26,220 nucleotides of DNA from positions 1 through 26,220 of the forward strand of contig JBPYEZ010000117.1 in NCBI GenBank assembly GCA_051984395.1, read 5' to 3'. This DNA is from AC-9 sp051984395. Lineage in GTDB: Bacteria > Actinomycetota > Acidimicrobiia > Acidimicrobiales > AC-9. Shown piece by piece: positions 8,288 through 15,706 of the stretch. Positions within the stretch are counted from its first letter, which is position 1; each line of letters opens with the position of its first letter. Position numbers and translations under genes: made by a program. Below the pieces are notes generated by a model that did not search any database, was not told the DNA's origin, and saw only the letters and a program-made list of their open reading frames with translations.

Positions 8288-9037
8288 TCAGGCCTCGACG
8301 AGCTCGAGGATGGAGTCGGGGATGTCGAAGTTGGAATAGACGTTCTGCACGTCGTCGTGCTCCTCGAGCGCATCGATGACCCGCAGGACGCGCCGGGCGT
8401 CGCCTTCGTTGCCCAGAGGGATCGTGGTGGTGGCGAGCATGGTGAGGTCGGCCGAATCGTAGGGGTACCCGGCCTCCTCCAGGGCCGCTCGCAGGCCCCC
8501 GAGCTCGGTCGGGGGACAGGTGACCTGCCACGTGTCGCCATCGTCGGCGAGGTCCTCCGCCCCCGCTTCGAGCGCCACGAGCATGAGGTCGTCCTCGGGC
8601 ACGGTCTTGGGCATGATCACGACACCCTTGCGCTCGAACTGCCATGACACCGCGCCGGGCTCGGCCATCGACCCGCCATTGCGGGTGAAGATGCTGCGGA
8701 CGTCGGCCCCGGTGCGGTTGCGGTTGTCGGTCAGGCACTCGACGATGATCGCGACCCCGCCAGGCGCGTAGCCCTCGTAGGTGACGTTCTCGTAGCGCAC
8801 GCCCTCGAGCTCACCGGTCCCCCGCTTGATCGCCCGCTCGATGGTGTCGGTCGGGACCGACGCGTCCCGCGCCTTGCCGAACATGGTGCGCAGCGTGGCG
8901 TTGGAGTTGACGTCTCCGCCGCCCTCTCGCGCCGCCACCTCGACCTGGCGGAGGATCTTGGCGAACAGCTTTCCCCTCGCCTTGTCCTGGGCACCCTTCC
9001 GGTGCTTGATCGTCGCCCACTTGGAATGACCGGACAT
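8288..9037 (-). CDS. YebC/TACO1-family regulator or translation factor
   Basis: The 249-residue product begins MSGHSKWATIKHRKGAQDKAR and carries the whole YebC/PmpR pattern: the trimmed core SGHSKWATIKHRKG, EGGGDVNSNATLRTMFGKAR, YEGYAPGGVAIIVECLTDN, NRTGADVRSIFTRNGG and WQFERKGVV. Members have been described as DNA-binding regulators and, more recently, as ribosome-associated factors helping translation of proline-rich stretches. The sequence alone cannot separate these roles. Homology fixes ATG 9037, with AGGAGG about 7 nt upstream. pdxT ends 11 bp before it, and the order YebC-pdxT-pdxS is standard in actinobacteria. Confidence 0.95.
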   Translation of the reverse strand: MSGHSKWATIKHRKGAQDKARGKLFAKILRQVEVAAREGGGDVNSNATLRTMFGKARDASVPTDTIERAIKRGTGELEGVRYENVTYEGYAPGGVAIIVECLTDNRNRTGADVRSIFTRNGGSMAEPGAVSWQFERKGVVIMPKTVPEDDLMLVALEAGAEDLADDGDTWQVTCPPTELGGLRAALEEAGYPYDSADLTMLATTTIPLGNEGDARRVLRVIDALEEHDDVQNVYSNFDIPDSILELVEA

Positions 9038-9048
9038 GGCAACCCCTC

Positions 9049-9705
9049 CTACTGCCCTGGGCCGCCGGCCCCGGAACCAACGCTTGACAAGAAGAGCTCG
9101 TGCAGACGCCAGTCGCCCGCCAGCTCGGGATGGAACGCGGCGACCAGCACACTTCCCTGACGGCACACCACCGGCTGGCTCCGCGGCTGGGTCCCCGGCT
9201 GGTCGACCAGGTCGCCGTCCCGGGCCGGGCGTGCCGGTCGGTCCACGCTGGCCAGCACCTCGACCCCGGGGCCGGCCCGCTCCACCACCGGAGCCCGGAT
9301 GAACACCGCCCGCATGGGACCGCCCGTGAGGTTGCCCACCTCGAGGTCGCTCTCGAACGACTCGATCTGGCGGCCGAACGCGTTCCTGCGAACCGACAGG
9401 TCGATGGCCCCGAAGCACCGCTGGTCGCCCCGCCCGTCGATCACCTCCGTCGCCAGCAGGATCATCCCCGCACAGGTGCCGAAGGCCGGCATGCCCTCCG
9501 CCAGGCGGTCGGCGATGGGAGCGAAGAGTCCCGACCACTCCAACAGCATCGACATCGTGGTGGACTCCCCGCCGGGCAGGATCATGGCGTCGATGCCCGC
9601 CAGCTCCTCGGGGGACCGGACCTCGACGGGGTCGGATCCGAGATCAGCCAGGACCCGGGCGTGCTCCCCGACGTCGCCCTGCAGCGCGAGGATCCCGACC
9701 TTCAC
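9049..9705 (-). CDS. pdxT: Pyridoxal 5'-phosphate synthase glutaminase subunit PdxT
   Basis: PdxT hydrolyses glutamine and passes ammonia to PdxS in the DXP-independent vitamin B6 pathway. The 218-residue product shows MKVGILALQGDVGEH at the N-terminus, the oxyanion region LPGGESTTM, nucleophile Cys78 in AFGTCAGMILLA, and FHPEL with His192 and Glu194 completing the triad. The start is GTG at 9705, 25 bp after the pdxS stop, with only a weak AGG upstream, which suggests translational coupling. Gene order and length are standard for the family. Confidence 0.97.
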   Translation of the reverse strand: MKVGILALQGDVGEHARVLADLGSDPVEVRSPEELAGIDAMILPGGESTTMSMLLEWSGLFAPIADRLAEGMPAFGTCAGMILLATEVIDGRGDQRCFGAIDLSVRRNAFGRQIESFESDLEVGNLTGGPMRAVFIRAPVVERAGPGVEVLASVDRPARPARDGDLVDQPGTQPRSQPVVCRQGSVLVAAFHPELAGDWRLHELFLSSVGSGAGGPGQ

Positions 9706-9730
9706 CTGGCGGCACCCGGTCGTTCATCGC

Positions 9731-10630
9731 TCACCAGCCTCGCTCGGACAGCCGCACCTCGAGGCCGTCGATCTCGCTGCCGGGCATGGGCTCGCCGAGA
9801 TTGCGGCTGACCTTGGCCAGGATGTCAGGCCGGCGGTGATGGGTGGTCGCCTCGACGATCGCCCGGGCCCGGCGGGCGGGGTCCGCGCTCTTGAAGATGC
9901 CCGATCCCACGAAGACGGCCTCGGCGCCCAGCTGCATGACCAGCGCGGCGTCGGCCGGAGTCGCCAGCCCGCCAGCACAGAAGAGCGGCACCGGAAGCCG
10001 CCCGGTCTCGGCGATCTCCTGTACCAGTGCGACGGGCGCCTGGAGCTGCTTGGCCCATCCGTACAGCTCCGCCGAATCGGCCTGGGTGATGCGCCGGATG
10101 TCGCCGAGGATGGACCGGAGATGGCGCACGGCCTCGACGACGTTACCGGTACCCGCCTCGCCCTTCGAGCGGATGAGGGCGGCCCCCTCCGATATGCGGC
10201 GCAGTGCTTCTCCGAGGTTCGTCGCGCCACAGACGAAGGGAACCGAAAACGCCCACTTGTCGACGTGGTGGGCCTCGTCCGCCGGTGTCAGCACCTCGCT
10301 CTCGTCCACATAGTCGACACCGAGCGCCTCGAGGATCTGCGCTTCGACGAAGTGGCCGATGCGCGCCTTCGCCATCACCGGGATCGTGACGGCGCCCTGG
10401 ATGGCCTCGACGAGCGCAGGGTCGCTCATGCGGGCGACCCCTCCGTCACGACGGATGTCGGCCGGAACGCGCTCGAGGGCCATGACCGACACGGCACCGG
10501 CACTCTCCGCCACCTTGGCCTGCTCGGCGTCGACGACGTCCATGATGACGCCGCCCCGCAGCATCTCCGCCAGGCCGCGCTTCACCCTGCTGGTCGCTGT
10601 CGCCCGCGACCCTCCGGCAGCCGGCTCCAT
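9731..10630 (-). CDS. pdxS: Pyridoxal 5'-phosphate synthase subunit PdxS
   Basis: PdxS is the (beta/alpha)8 synthase that condenses ribose 5-phosphate, glyceraldehyde 3-phosphate and ammonia to pyridoxal phosphate. The product carries GGVIMDVV (Asp31), MALERVPADIR, PVMAKARIGHFVEA (Lys88) and RSKGEAGTGN (Lys156); the Asp and two Lys are the catalytic residues. Taking ATG at 10630 gives 299 aa and an N-terminus that matches the MDPA-type start of mycobacterial PdxS. No clear Shine-Dalgarno precedes it. GTG at 10660, with GGTGAG about 9 nt upstream, would add ten Ser/Gly-rich residues and is a real alternative. Confidence 0.96.
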   Translation of the reverse strand: MEPAAGGSRATATSRVKRGLAEMLRGGVIMDVVDAEQAKVAESAGAVSVMALERVPADIRRDGGVARMSDPALVEAIQGAVTIPVMAKARIGHFVEAQILEALGVDYVDESEVLTPADEAHHVDKWAFSVPFVCGATNLGEALRRISEGAALIRSKGEAGTGNVVEAVRHLRSILGDIRRITQADSAELYGWAKQLQAPVALVQEIAETGRLPVPLFCAGGLATPADAALVMQLGAEAVFVGSGIFKSADPARRARAIVEATTHHRRPDILAKVSRNLGEPMPGSEIDGLEVRLSERGW

Positions 10631-10707
10631 CGACGACCCCGACGTCGACGATCCGCTCACTGGCACGTTCTCACCCACCAACCCGATTCTACCGGCCGCG
10701 CGCTCGC

Positions 10708-11523
10708 TCAGAGCTCCCGTAACGCCTGGAGCCGCTCCTCGAGCGAGCTCCCCTGGCGGAGGATCCACAGGTGATCGGTCGCTCTTGCGCGCGCTCGGCG
10801 GACGGGGGCCGCCTCGCCGGAGCCGGCGGCGATCTTCTCCAAGGCCGAGATCAGACCGGGCGGATAGCGGGTCAGGGCGACTGCGGCGAGATCGGCCAGC
10901 GGTTCGCGTGTGTCCCCGGCGCCCCAGAAAGGCAGACGAGCAGCCGGGGGAAACAAGACGGCCACCGGGCCCAGCGCCGTGACCGCGACCGTTGCGGGAA
11001 GGATGTCGTGAGCCTTCACGTGGCTGAGCTCGTGGGCCAGCACGGCCTCCAGCTCGATTCGGCCCAGCGACGACACGAGTCCGGTCGTGACGACGATGGT
11101 GGTTCGCCGCGGATGGAGCCCGACGGTCAGAGCGTTGGGCACGTCGTCGTCGACCACTCGAAGCGTCGGCTTCGGGATACCCGACGCGGCACACAGCCCG
11201 TCGACGAGGTTGTGCACCCTCGGCTGCTCGTCGATGCCCGCCGGCCGGGCGCCCGTCAAGCGGACGGTCGCCGCCACACCTCCCCACCGGGTCGCCAACC
11301 CGGCGGCGGCGCCGGCGACCACACCCACGACGAGCCCGACGACCACCGAGACGAGCGCGCCCGCAATGACCAGTCCTACTGCGAAGGCGACCACCGTTGG
11401 CAGGGCGGCGAGGAGCGCGGCGCGCCGGTGGTTGGCCGCGATCTCGGCCCGGCCCGGCACCTCGGTCCCGCTCGGCGGCTTGCTCGACAGTGTCGCTCCT
11501 TGGCCCATCATTCGACGTGGCAC
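10708..11523 (-). CDS. M48-family (HtpX-like) membrane zinc metalloprotease
   Basis: The 271-residue product has two adjacent membrane segments (about residues 35-77, Ala/Val/Gly-rich). A peptidase domain follows with zinc motif HELSH (164-168) and the presumed third ligand Glu207 in REPLADLAA, the usual ExxAD context. HtpX-type proteases sit in the membrane and cut misfolded membrane proteins; the substrate here is unknown. It lacks the longer C-terminal membrane region of E. coli HtpX but keeps a hydrophobic stretch near residues 177-193. The start is GTG at 11523, or ATG at 11511 or 11508; no ribosome site decides. It sits between pimA and pdxS, where M. tuberculosis has other genes. Confidence 0.85.
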   Translation of the reverse strand: MPRRMMGQGATLSSKPPSGTEVPGRAEIAANHRRAALLAALPTVVAFAVGLVIAGALVSVVVGLVVGVVAGAAAGLATRWGGVAATVRLTGARPAGIDEQPRVHNLVDGLCAASGIPKPTLRVVDDDVPNALTVGLHPRRTTIVVTTGLVSSLGRIELEAVLAHELSHVKAHDILPATVAVTALGPVAVLFPPAARLPFWGAGDTREPLADLAAVALTRYPPGLISALEKIAAGSGEAAPVRRARARATDHLWILRQGSSLEERLQALREL

Positions 11524-11535
11524 GGCCAGGCCCGC

Positions 11536-12639
11536 CTAGGAACGGCCTCGGGCACCGGGTCGGGGTGCTTGCCCGACGATCTCGGCATAGATCTGCGCGT
11601 ACCGCTCGGCCAGCGTGTCCATGGCGAAGTCGCCCGCTCTCGCTTCCCCCGCGACGGCCAACCGCTCCCCGAGGCCGCGATCCTGGAGGGCCCGTCGCAG
11701 CGCATCAGCGAGGGCGTCGACGTCACCGGGCGGCACGAGCAGCGCGTCGCGACCGTCCCCGGTGACCTTCCGGTAGGCGGGAAGGTCGCTGGCCACGATG
11801 GCCGTATGGGCCGCCATCGCCTCCAACAGCACCACCCCGAAGGACTCCCCGTGCAGCGAGGGCGCGCAGAAGACCTCTGCGCCCCGCAGCCGGGAGGCCA
11901 CCTCCGAGTCCCCGATCCGTCCGAGCCACTCGATCCTCTTGTCGTCGATCGTCCGCCGACGGAGCTCGGCGGTCTGAGGCCCCTCGCCGACCATCCACAG
12001 CCGGGTATCCTCCGGCAGCCGACCGAAGGCCGCCAGCAGCGTCTCGACCCCTTTCCGGGGCTCGTGCCGGCCGATGAAGACGATCGTGGGACCAGTCGTC
12101 GGCCACGCCGTGGCCTTGGCGAACCGCTCGGTCTCGATCCCGTTGAACACCGGCTCGTAGACCCCGCCCAGCGCCGCCTGGGCGGTGGCCTGGGCATCCG
12201 CCGAGACCGCGCAACGCCAGGCCAGATAGCCCACGGCGGTCCGCACCAGCGGACCGAGCATCGAGTAGGCCAGGCTGGCCCCGGAGCGATGGAAGGTGCC
12301 GACCATGGGCCGGTCGGTGTACAGCAACGTCGTCAGCGTCGGACCTGGGGCGAGGGGCTCGTGCAGGTGCACCACGTCGAAGTCCTCGTCGCGCAGCGTC
12401 CGTATCGTGCGCAGCGCGCAGGGGAGGTCGGGCGCCAGAGGCGCGACCGAGCCGTTGCCGGCCAGCGGGATCGACCGGCCGAGCGGCGCCACGCCACCGT
12501 CAGGTGGGGGCCCGTCGCAGGGCGCCAGGACCCGCACCTGGTGGCCTTGCGACCTCAGGGCGCGTGCCAGTCCCAGCACCTGTCCCTGCACGCCACCGGG
12601 AATGGTCAAGCTGTACGGGCACACCTGGGCGACGCGCAC
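11536..12639 (-). CDS. pimA: GDP-mannose-dependent phosphatidylinositol mannosyltransferase (PimA type)
   Basis: This GT4-family, GT-B fold glycosyltransferase adds the first mannose to phosphatidylinositol at the inner membrane face, beginning PIM synthesis. The 367-residue product has the acceptor-side GGVQ loop (15-18), a catalytic-type His117 in GTFHRSG, donor-binding GRHEPRKG (190-197, Arg/Lys contacting the diphosphate), and ESFGVVLLEAMA with Glu265 and Glu273. These match mycobacterial PimA closely. A related sugar or lipid acceptor cannot be ruled out. The GTG start at 12639 lacks a Shine-Dalgarno. In M. tuberculosis the acyltransferase and PI-phosphate synthase genes adjoin pimA; here they lie 10.3 kb away. 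Confidence 0.85.
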   Translation of the reverse strand: MRVAQVCPYSLTIPGGVQGQVLGLARALRSQGHQVRVLAPCDGPPPDGGVAPLGRSIPLAGNGSVAPLAPDLPCALRTIRTLRDEDFDVVHLHEPLAPGPTLTTLLYTDRPMVGTFHRSGASLAYSMLGPLVRTAVGYLAWRCAVSADAQATAQAALGGVYEPVFNGIETERFAKATAWPTTGPTIVFIGRHEPRKGVETLLAAFGRLPEDTRLWMVGEGPQTAELRRRTIDDKRIEWLGRIGDSEVASRLRGAEVFCAPSLHGESFGVVLLEAMAAHTAIVASDLPAYRKVTGDGRDALLVPPGDVDALADALRRALQDRGLGERLAVAGEARAGDFAMDTLAERYAQIYAEIVGQAPRPGARGRS

Positions 12640-12984
12640 GGATCAACGGTAGCCCCGGGCGACGGGGGCCGTTGGCACCCGCCGGCGTGAGGTACCCCAG
12701 GTCAGGCGGGGTGACCGCACCGGCACCCGAGCCGCACCGCTCGGGACCCTCGCCGAGCGCGGTGTGCCGTCCGTCGGGTCGCCCATCCGCCTTCCTCGCG
12801 CACGTCGGTGCGGGCGCAGCCCCCGCGGGAGGCGTCGGTGAACAGCGGGTTTACCCTCGGTGAACCCCGTCTGGTCGATGCGCTCGACATCGCGATACCC
12901 ACCGAAAATCCACAACTCTTCCTCTGGATGCGCACAGGGTGCCCCGCCTACGGTCACCATTCGTCGACCGAGGGAGGGCGAACC
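12640..12984. other. Divergent intergenic region between pimA and phoU
   Basis: This 345-bp stretch separates the minus-strand pimA from the plus-strand phoU-like gene. No ORF with supporting similarity or a ribosome site was found. Its half nearer phoU holds a three-unit PHO-box-like array (12837-12865). Just before phoU is AGGGAGGGCG, the ribosome site. It marks the left edge of the block that separates pimA from the other PIM genes. Confidence 0.7.
12837..12865 (-). promoter_or_regulatory. PHO-box-like array (three 11-bp direct repeat units)
   Basis: On the plus strand GGTGAAC (12837-12843), GGTTTAC (12848-12854) and GGTGAAC (12859-12865) repeat with exactly 11 bp between starts. On the minus strand this reads GTTCACC, GTAAACC, GTTCACC. 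GTTCACC in 11-bp units is the known PhoP-binding consensus of Streptomyces and relatives. The outer units match it fully and the middle one at 5 of 7 bases. It lies about 120-148 bp before the phoU-like start and about 200 bp before pimA. Control by a PhoP-like regulator is inferred; no phoRP genes are in the window. Confidence 0.7.
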
Positions 12985-13677
12985 ATGACTGTGCTTGGCC
13001 CAGTATCCGGCGAGGACTCGAGGCTTCATCAAGCCACCCTGGTCGAACCGAGCGCTGTCGAACCAGGCGACATCGACGCCCTGGACGGACAGGTCCTTCG
13101 CCTCTTCGGTCTGGTGGCCGAGGGGATCGCCGGGGCCACGACCGCCTTCCTGGCCAGTGCCCGGCAGGCCGCGGCCCTCCTGGTGGCCGAGGAGGAGGAG
13201 GTCGATGCGGTCTTCCATGCGGTGGAGGACCTCATCCGGGCCGAGGTGGTGTCCGGCACTCCCCCGTCGGAGCCGCGACTGGCGCGCCTGCTGGTCATCC
13301 TGCAGATCGTCCCGGAGCTCGAGCGCAGCGGAGACCTCGTCGACCACATCCGTTGGCGGGCGAGGCAGGGCCTGGCCCGGTCCCTGACACCGACGAGCCG
13401 TGAGCTCGTGGAGCACATGGGCCAGCGGGCGGCCGTGATGTGGAGGGCAGCCGCCTCGGCCTACCTCCAGCACGACCGGACGATGGCCGAGCGCCTCCGC
13501 CGCTGGGACGACGACCTCGACGACCTGCACGTGACGCTCACTGTCGAGCTGGCGACGACGGCGCTGCCCGTGGCAACCGCCATCGAGATGGGGCTCGTGG
13601 CCCGGTTCCTGGAGCGGCTGGGCGACCATGCCGTCAACGTGGCCCGGCGGCTCGAGACCCTCCCAGGCGACGCATGA
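12985..13677 (+). CDS. phoU: PhoU-family phosphate signalling protein
   Basis: PhoU proteins link the Pst phosphate transporter to the PhoR sensor and damp the phosphate-starvation response. The 230-residue, almost wholly helical product carries two PhoU metal-binding repeats, ELERSGDLVDHI (about 111-122) and FLERLGDHAVNVARRL (about 208-223), in two three-helix bundles as expected. The first ~30 residues are an extra, less ordered leader. ATG 12985 is preceded by GGGAGGG at the right distance, so the longer open frame upstream is not used. A PHO-box-like array lies upstream. No pst genes are visible, so it may be a stand-alone regulator like mycobacterial PhoY. Confidence 0.88.
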   Translation: MTVLGPVSGEDSRLHQATLVEPSAVEPGDIDALDGQVLRLFGLVAEGIAGATTAFLASARQAAALLVAEEEEVDAVFHAVEDLIRAEVVSGTPPSEPRLARLLVILQIVPELERSGDLVDHIRWRARQGLARSLTPTSRELVEHMGQRAAVMWRAAASAYLQHDRTMAERLRRWDDDLDDLHVTLTVELATTALPVATAIEMGLVARFLERLGDHAVNVARRLETLPGDA

Positions 13678-14051
13678 GGGGCTCTCCCCGGCACACCGAG
13701 AGCCTCGAGCTGATCGAACGGGCCCGGTCGCATGCCATCTGGGCCCGACGCCACCTGCTCGCCTCCGAGCCCGGCGGCGATCAGGCGGCCGATCTCCTCA
13801 GGGCTCGGCGTCTCCTCGTGGCTGCGAGTCAGGCGCTGGGGACGGCAGCAATGGACTCGAGCCTGCCCACGAACGTGACCAAGACGCTGGTCGACTCCTG
13901 GGCGGGGCTCGATGCCTTCCTGCTCGCCGCTGGCGAGCTCGACGGGGAGACTGCCGGCGCCGACGCCTACCAATTCCTGCGGCGGGCGGCGACGTTCCTC
14001 CTCGAGGCTCTCCCCGCCCGTGACGTGCGGATCCGGGTGGGCACGGGCTGA
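13674..14051 (+). CDS. Unknown helical protein coupled to phoU
   Basis: The family is not recognised. The 125-residue product begins at ATG 13674, and ATGA overlaps the phoU stop, which indicates translational coupling. The sequence is Ala/Leu/Arg-rich and predicted helical (ESLELIERARSHAIWARRHL, AADLLRARRLLVAASQALG, AYQFLRRAATFLLEALPAR), with no signal peptide or membrane segment. Codon usage has GC-rich third positions like its neighbours, which supports a real gene. A role beside PhoU is inferred only from the overlap. Confidence 0.75.
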   Translation: MRGSPRHTESLELIERARSHAIWARRHLLASEPGGDQAADLLRARRLLVAASQALGTAAMDSSLPTNVTKTLVDSWAGLDAFLLAAGELDGETAGADAYQFLRRAATFLLEALPARDVRIRVGTG

Positions 14052-14069
14052 ACCAGCCGACCGGCCCCC

Positions 14070-14417
14070 TCAGACCTGAGCCAGGACCTCGTTCAAGGTG
14101 GCCGTGCTCGTCGCCCACACCTGCCGGGCGACGTCGATCGTCGGGCCCGCCATCGGCTCGACGGGGCTCGACTTCACGAACGACTCGGCGGTGTCCAACG
14201 TGGCCAGGACGATGGTGTCGACGGCCTGGACGGCACCGGTCACCGCGATGCGGACCACGTCGATGCCCTCGGTGGTGAGCGCGGCGGTGGACAGAATGAC
14301 CTGGTCGGTGAGCTTGACCTCGCCGTCGGCTCGGCCATTGCCGTCTGTCGCGGGCATCAGGGAGCGTCGCGCCGCGCTGCGTGCGGACTGCGTGGACTCC
14401 TGCACCGGTGTGTCCAT
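14070..14417 (-). CDS. Unknown small protein
   Basis: The family is not recognised. The 115-residue product has a polar N-terminal third (MDTPVQESTQSARSAARRS), then a largely helical Ala/Val/Thr-rich region (LTDQVILSTAALTTEGIDVV, AVQAVDTIVLATLDTAESFV) with phasin-like amphipathic character but no diagnostic motif. It converges on the phoU-linked gene with an 18-bp gap. ATG 14417 has AGGAG about 10-12 nt upstream, which is rather far. It shares a 133-bp divergent promoter region with the PfpI gene, where a second PHO-like array lies. Confidence 0.6.
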   Translation of the reverse strand: MDTPVQESTQSARSAARRSLMPATDGNGRADGEVKLTDQVILSTAALTTEGIDVVRIAVTGAVQAVDTIVLATLDTAESFVKSSPVEPMAGPTIDVARQVWATSTATLNEVLAQV

Positions 14418-14483
14418 TGGTTACGCTTCTCCTCTCCGTGACTGGCCTCGTGTGGGCGACTACTGGCCACCATAGGAGCCACG

Positions 14484-14512
14484 GGTGACGACGTGGTTAC
14501 GTCCGGGTGAGC
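14484..14512. promoter_or_regulatory. Second PHO-box-like array
   Basis: GGTGACG (14484-14490), GGTTACG (14495-14501) and GGTGAGC (14506-14512) are spaced at exactly 11 bp. They have the same GGTGA-GGTTA-GGTGA order and orientation as the array before phoU. Read on the minus strand the units are GCTCACC, CGTAACC and CGTCACC, each about 5-6 of 7 matches to the PhoP consensus. It lies 38-67 bp before the PfpI-family start and 67-95 bp before the divergent unknown gene, so it could serve either. Function is inferred from the spacing and the parallel array. Confidence 0.5.
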
Positions 14513-14550
14513 AACGAACGAAGCGCGTCTTGCATCTGTAAGGTCGAGGC

Positions 14551-15081
14551 ATGGCTCTCTCAGACAAGACCGTTCTGCTGCTGGCGGCCGATCTCTTCGA
14601 GGACATGGAGCTGCTCTATCCGCTGTACAGGCTCGCCGAGGTGGGCGTCGAGGTGACCGTCGCCGGCCTCGACGACCACCCCGTCACCGGCAAGAAGGGC
14701 CACGGACCGGTGCCCGTCGACACCACGGTGGACGCCGTCAGCGTCGACGGCTTCGACGCCCTGGTCATACCTGGCGGCTACGCCCCGGACAAGCTCCGTC
14801 GCTCGGACGCCGTCCTCGACCTCGTGCGCGGTTTCGACACCGCGTCGAAGCCGATCGCCTTCATCTGCCACGGCGGGTGGGTCCCGATCTCCGCTCAGGT
14901 GGTCAAGGGTCGCCGGGCGACCAGCGTCGCCGCCATTCGCGACGACATGGTCAACGCGGGGGTCGACTGGGTCGACGAGGCCACGGTGGTCGACGGCAAC
15001 CTCATCTCGGCTCGCACCCCCGCCGATCTGGGTCCCTGGATGAAGGCGCTGCTCTCGGCGCTCGAGGCCGAGTCGCGCTGA
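14551..15081 (+). CDS. PfpI/DJ-1-family protein (protease or deglycase type)
   Basis: The 176-residue product is a class I glutamine amidotransferase-like protein of the PfpI/YhbO branch. It has FEDMELLYPLYRL (with the conserved active-site Glu), ALVIPGGYAPDKLRRSD, nucleophile Cys in AFICHGGWVPISAQ, then KGRRATSVAAIRDDMVNAG and VDGNLISARTPADLGPW. Relatives are reported as intracellular proteases, glyoxalases or protein/nucleotide deglycases in stress responses; the substrate here is unknown. GGW after the catalytic Cys-His replaces the more common GP. AAGGTCGAGG stands just before ATG 14551. A PHO-like array lies in its promoter region. Confidence 0.92.
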   Translation: MALSDKTVLLLAADLFEDMELLYPLYRLAEVGVEVTVAGLDDHPVTGKKGHGPVPVDTTVDAVSVDGFDALVIPGGYAPDKLRRSDAVLDLVRGFDTASKPIAFICHGGWVPISAQVVKGRRATSVAAIRDDMVNAGVDWVDEATVVDGNLISARTPADLGPWMKALLSALEAESR

Positions 15082-15097
15082 CCGAGCGCGCTGCGCT

Positions 15098-15634
15098 TCA
15101 GAGCCATCCGACGCGAGCGCTCGCCAGCTCATCCGCCGGCGGACGGGCCGTCTCGCCGGCTCGCACCCGCTCCAGCAACCGACGGATCGACTCCGTGATC
15201 TCGGGTACCACCTCCCGGAGGCTGGCGCCGTCGCGAGGATCGACCTCCGCCGGGCTCACGCCTGCGTCGGCGAGGAGCCCGTCGAGGTCGCCAAGGCGGG
15301 CGGCGACCCAGCCGAGAGGGTCGACCGAGAGGTCCTCGACGAACTGACGGTGACCTGGTTCCCAGCCGGTGAACCGCGGGTGGTGATGGGTCCGGTCGTG
15401 GCTTCCGGGAACCCCAGCCACCGATTCGAGCAGGTCGCCCCTCCAGATCGGCCGGTCGACGGCGATCGGCTGCGCCGAGTAGATCGAGCCGCGTAGCTCC
15501 CCGCGATCGAGCATGCGCACCTCCAGGCGGACGCCACGCTCAGCCCCCTCCTGGCCCGGAGTCGGGTTGGGATCGACGAAGTACAGGTCGCTCACCACGA
15601 CACCAACTGACTCGAATCCGAAGACGTACAACAC
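15098..15634 (-). CDS. Unknown protein
   Basis: The family is not recognised. The 178-residue product has a beta-rich N-terminal half (YVFGFESVGVVVSDLYFVDP, GVRLEVRMLDRGELRGSIYS), a central HDRTHHHPRFTGWEPGHRQF segment rich in His and aromatic residues, and a helical C-terminal half (VPEITESIRRLLERVRAGE). There is no signal peptide or membrane segment. GTG 15634 has AGGAG 6 nt upstream. It converges on the PfpI gene with a 16-bp gap and lies 72 bp after the KdpE-type gene on the same strand, so it might be read through from it. The conserved-looking His cluster suggests ligand or metal binding, but this is a guess. Confidence 0.7.
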   Translation of the reverse strand: MLYVFGFESVGVVVSDLYFVDPNPTPGQEGAERGVRLEVRMLDRGELRGSIYSAQPIAVDRPIWRGDLLESVAGVPGSHDRTHHHPRFTGWEPGHRQFVEDLSVDPLGWVAARLGDLDGLLADAGVSPAEVDPRDGASLREVVPEITESIRRLLERVRAGETARPPADELASARVGWL

Positions 15635-15706
15635 CGGCCGCTCCTCTCCGGTCCAAGCCTATGGCCGCGGGCGCCAGAGCGGAACGTGATTACCGTCGGG
15701 CCCCGA

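Noticed and set aside
9038..9538. Upstream extension of the YebC gene over pdxT
   Set aside because: The conserved MSGHSKW start with AGGAGG marks ATG 9037. The extension is antisense-like noise in another frame of pdxT.
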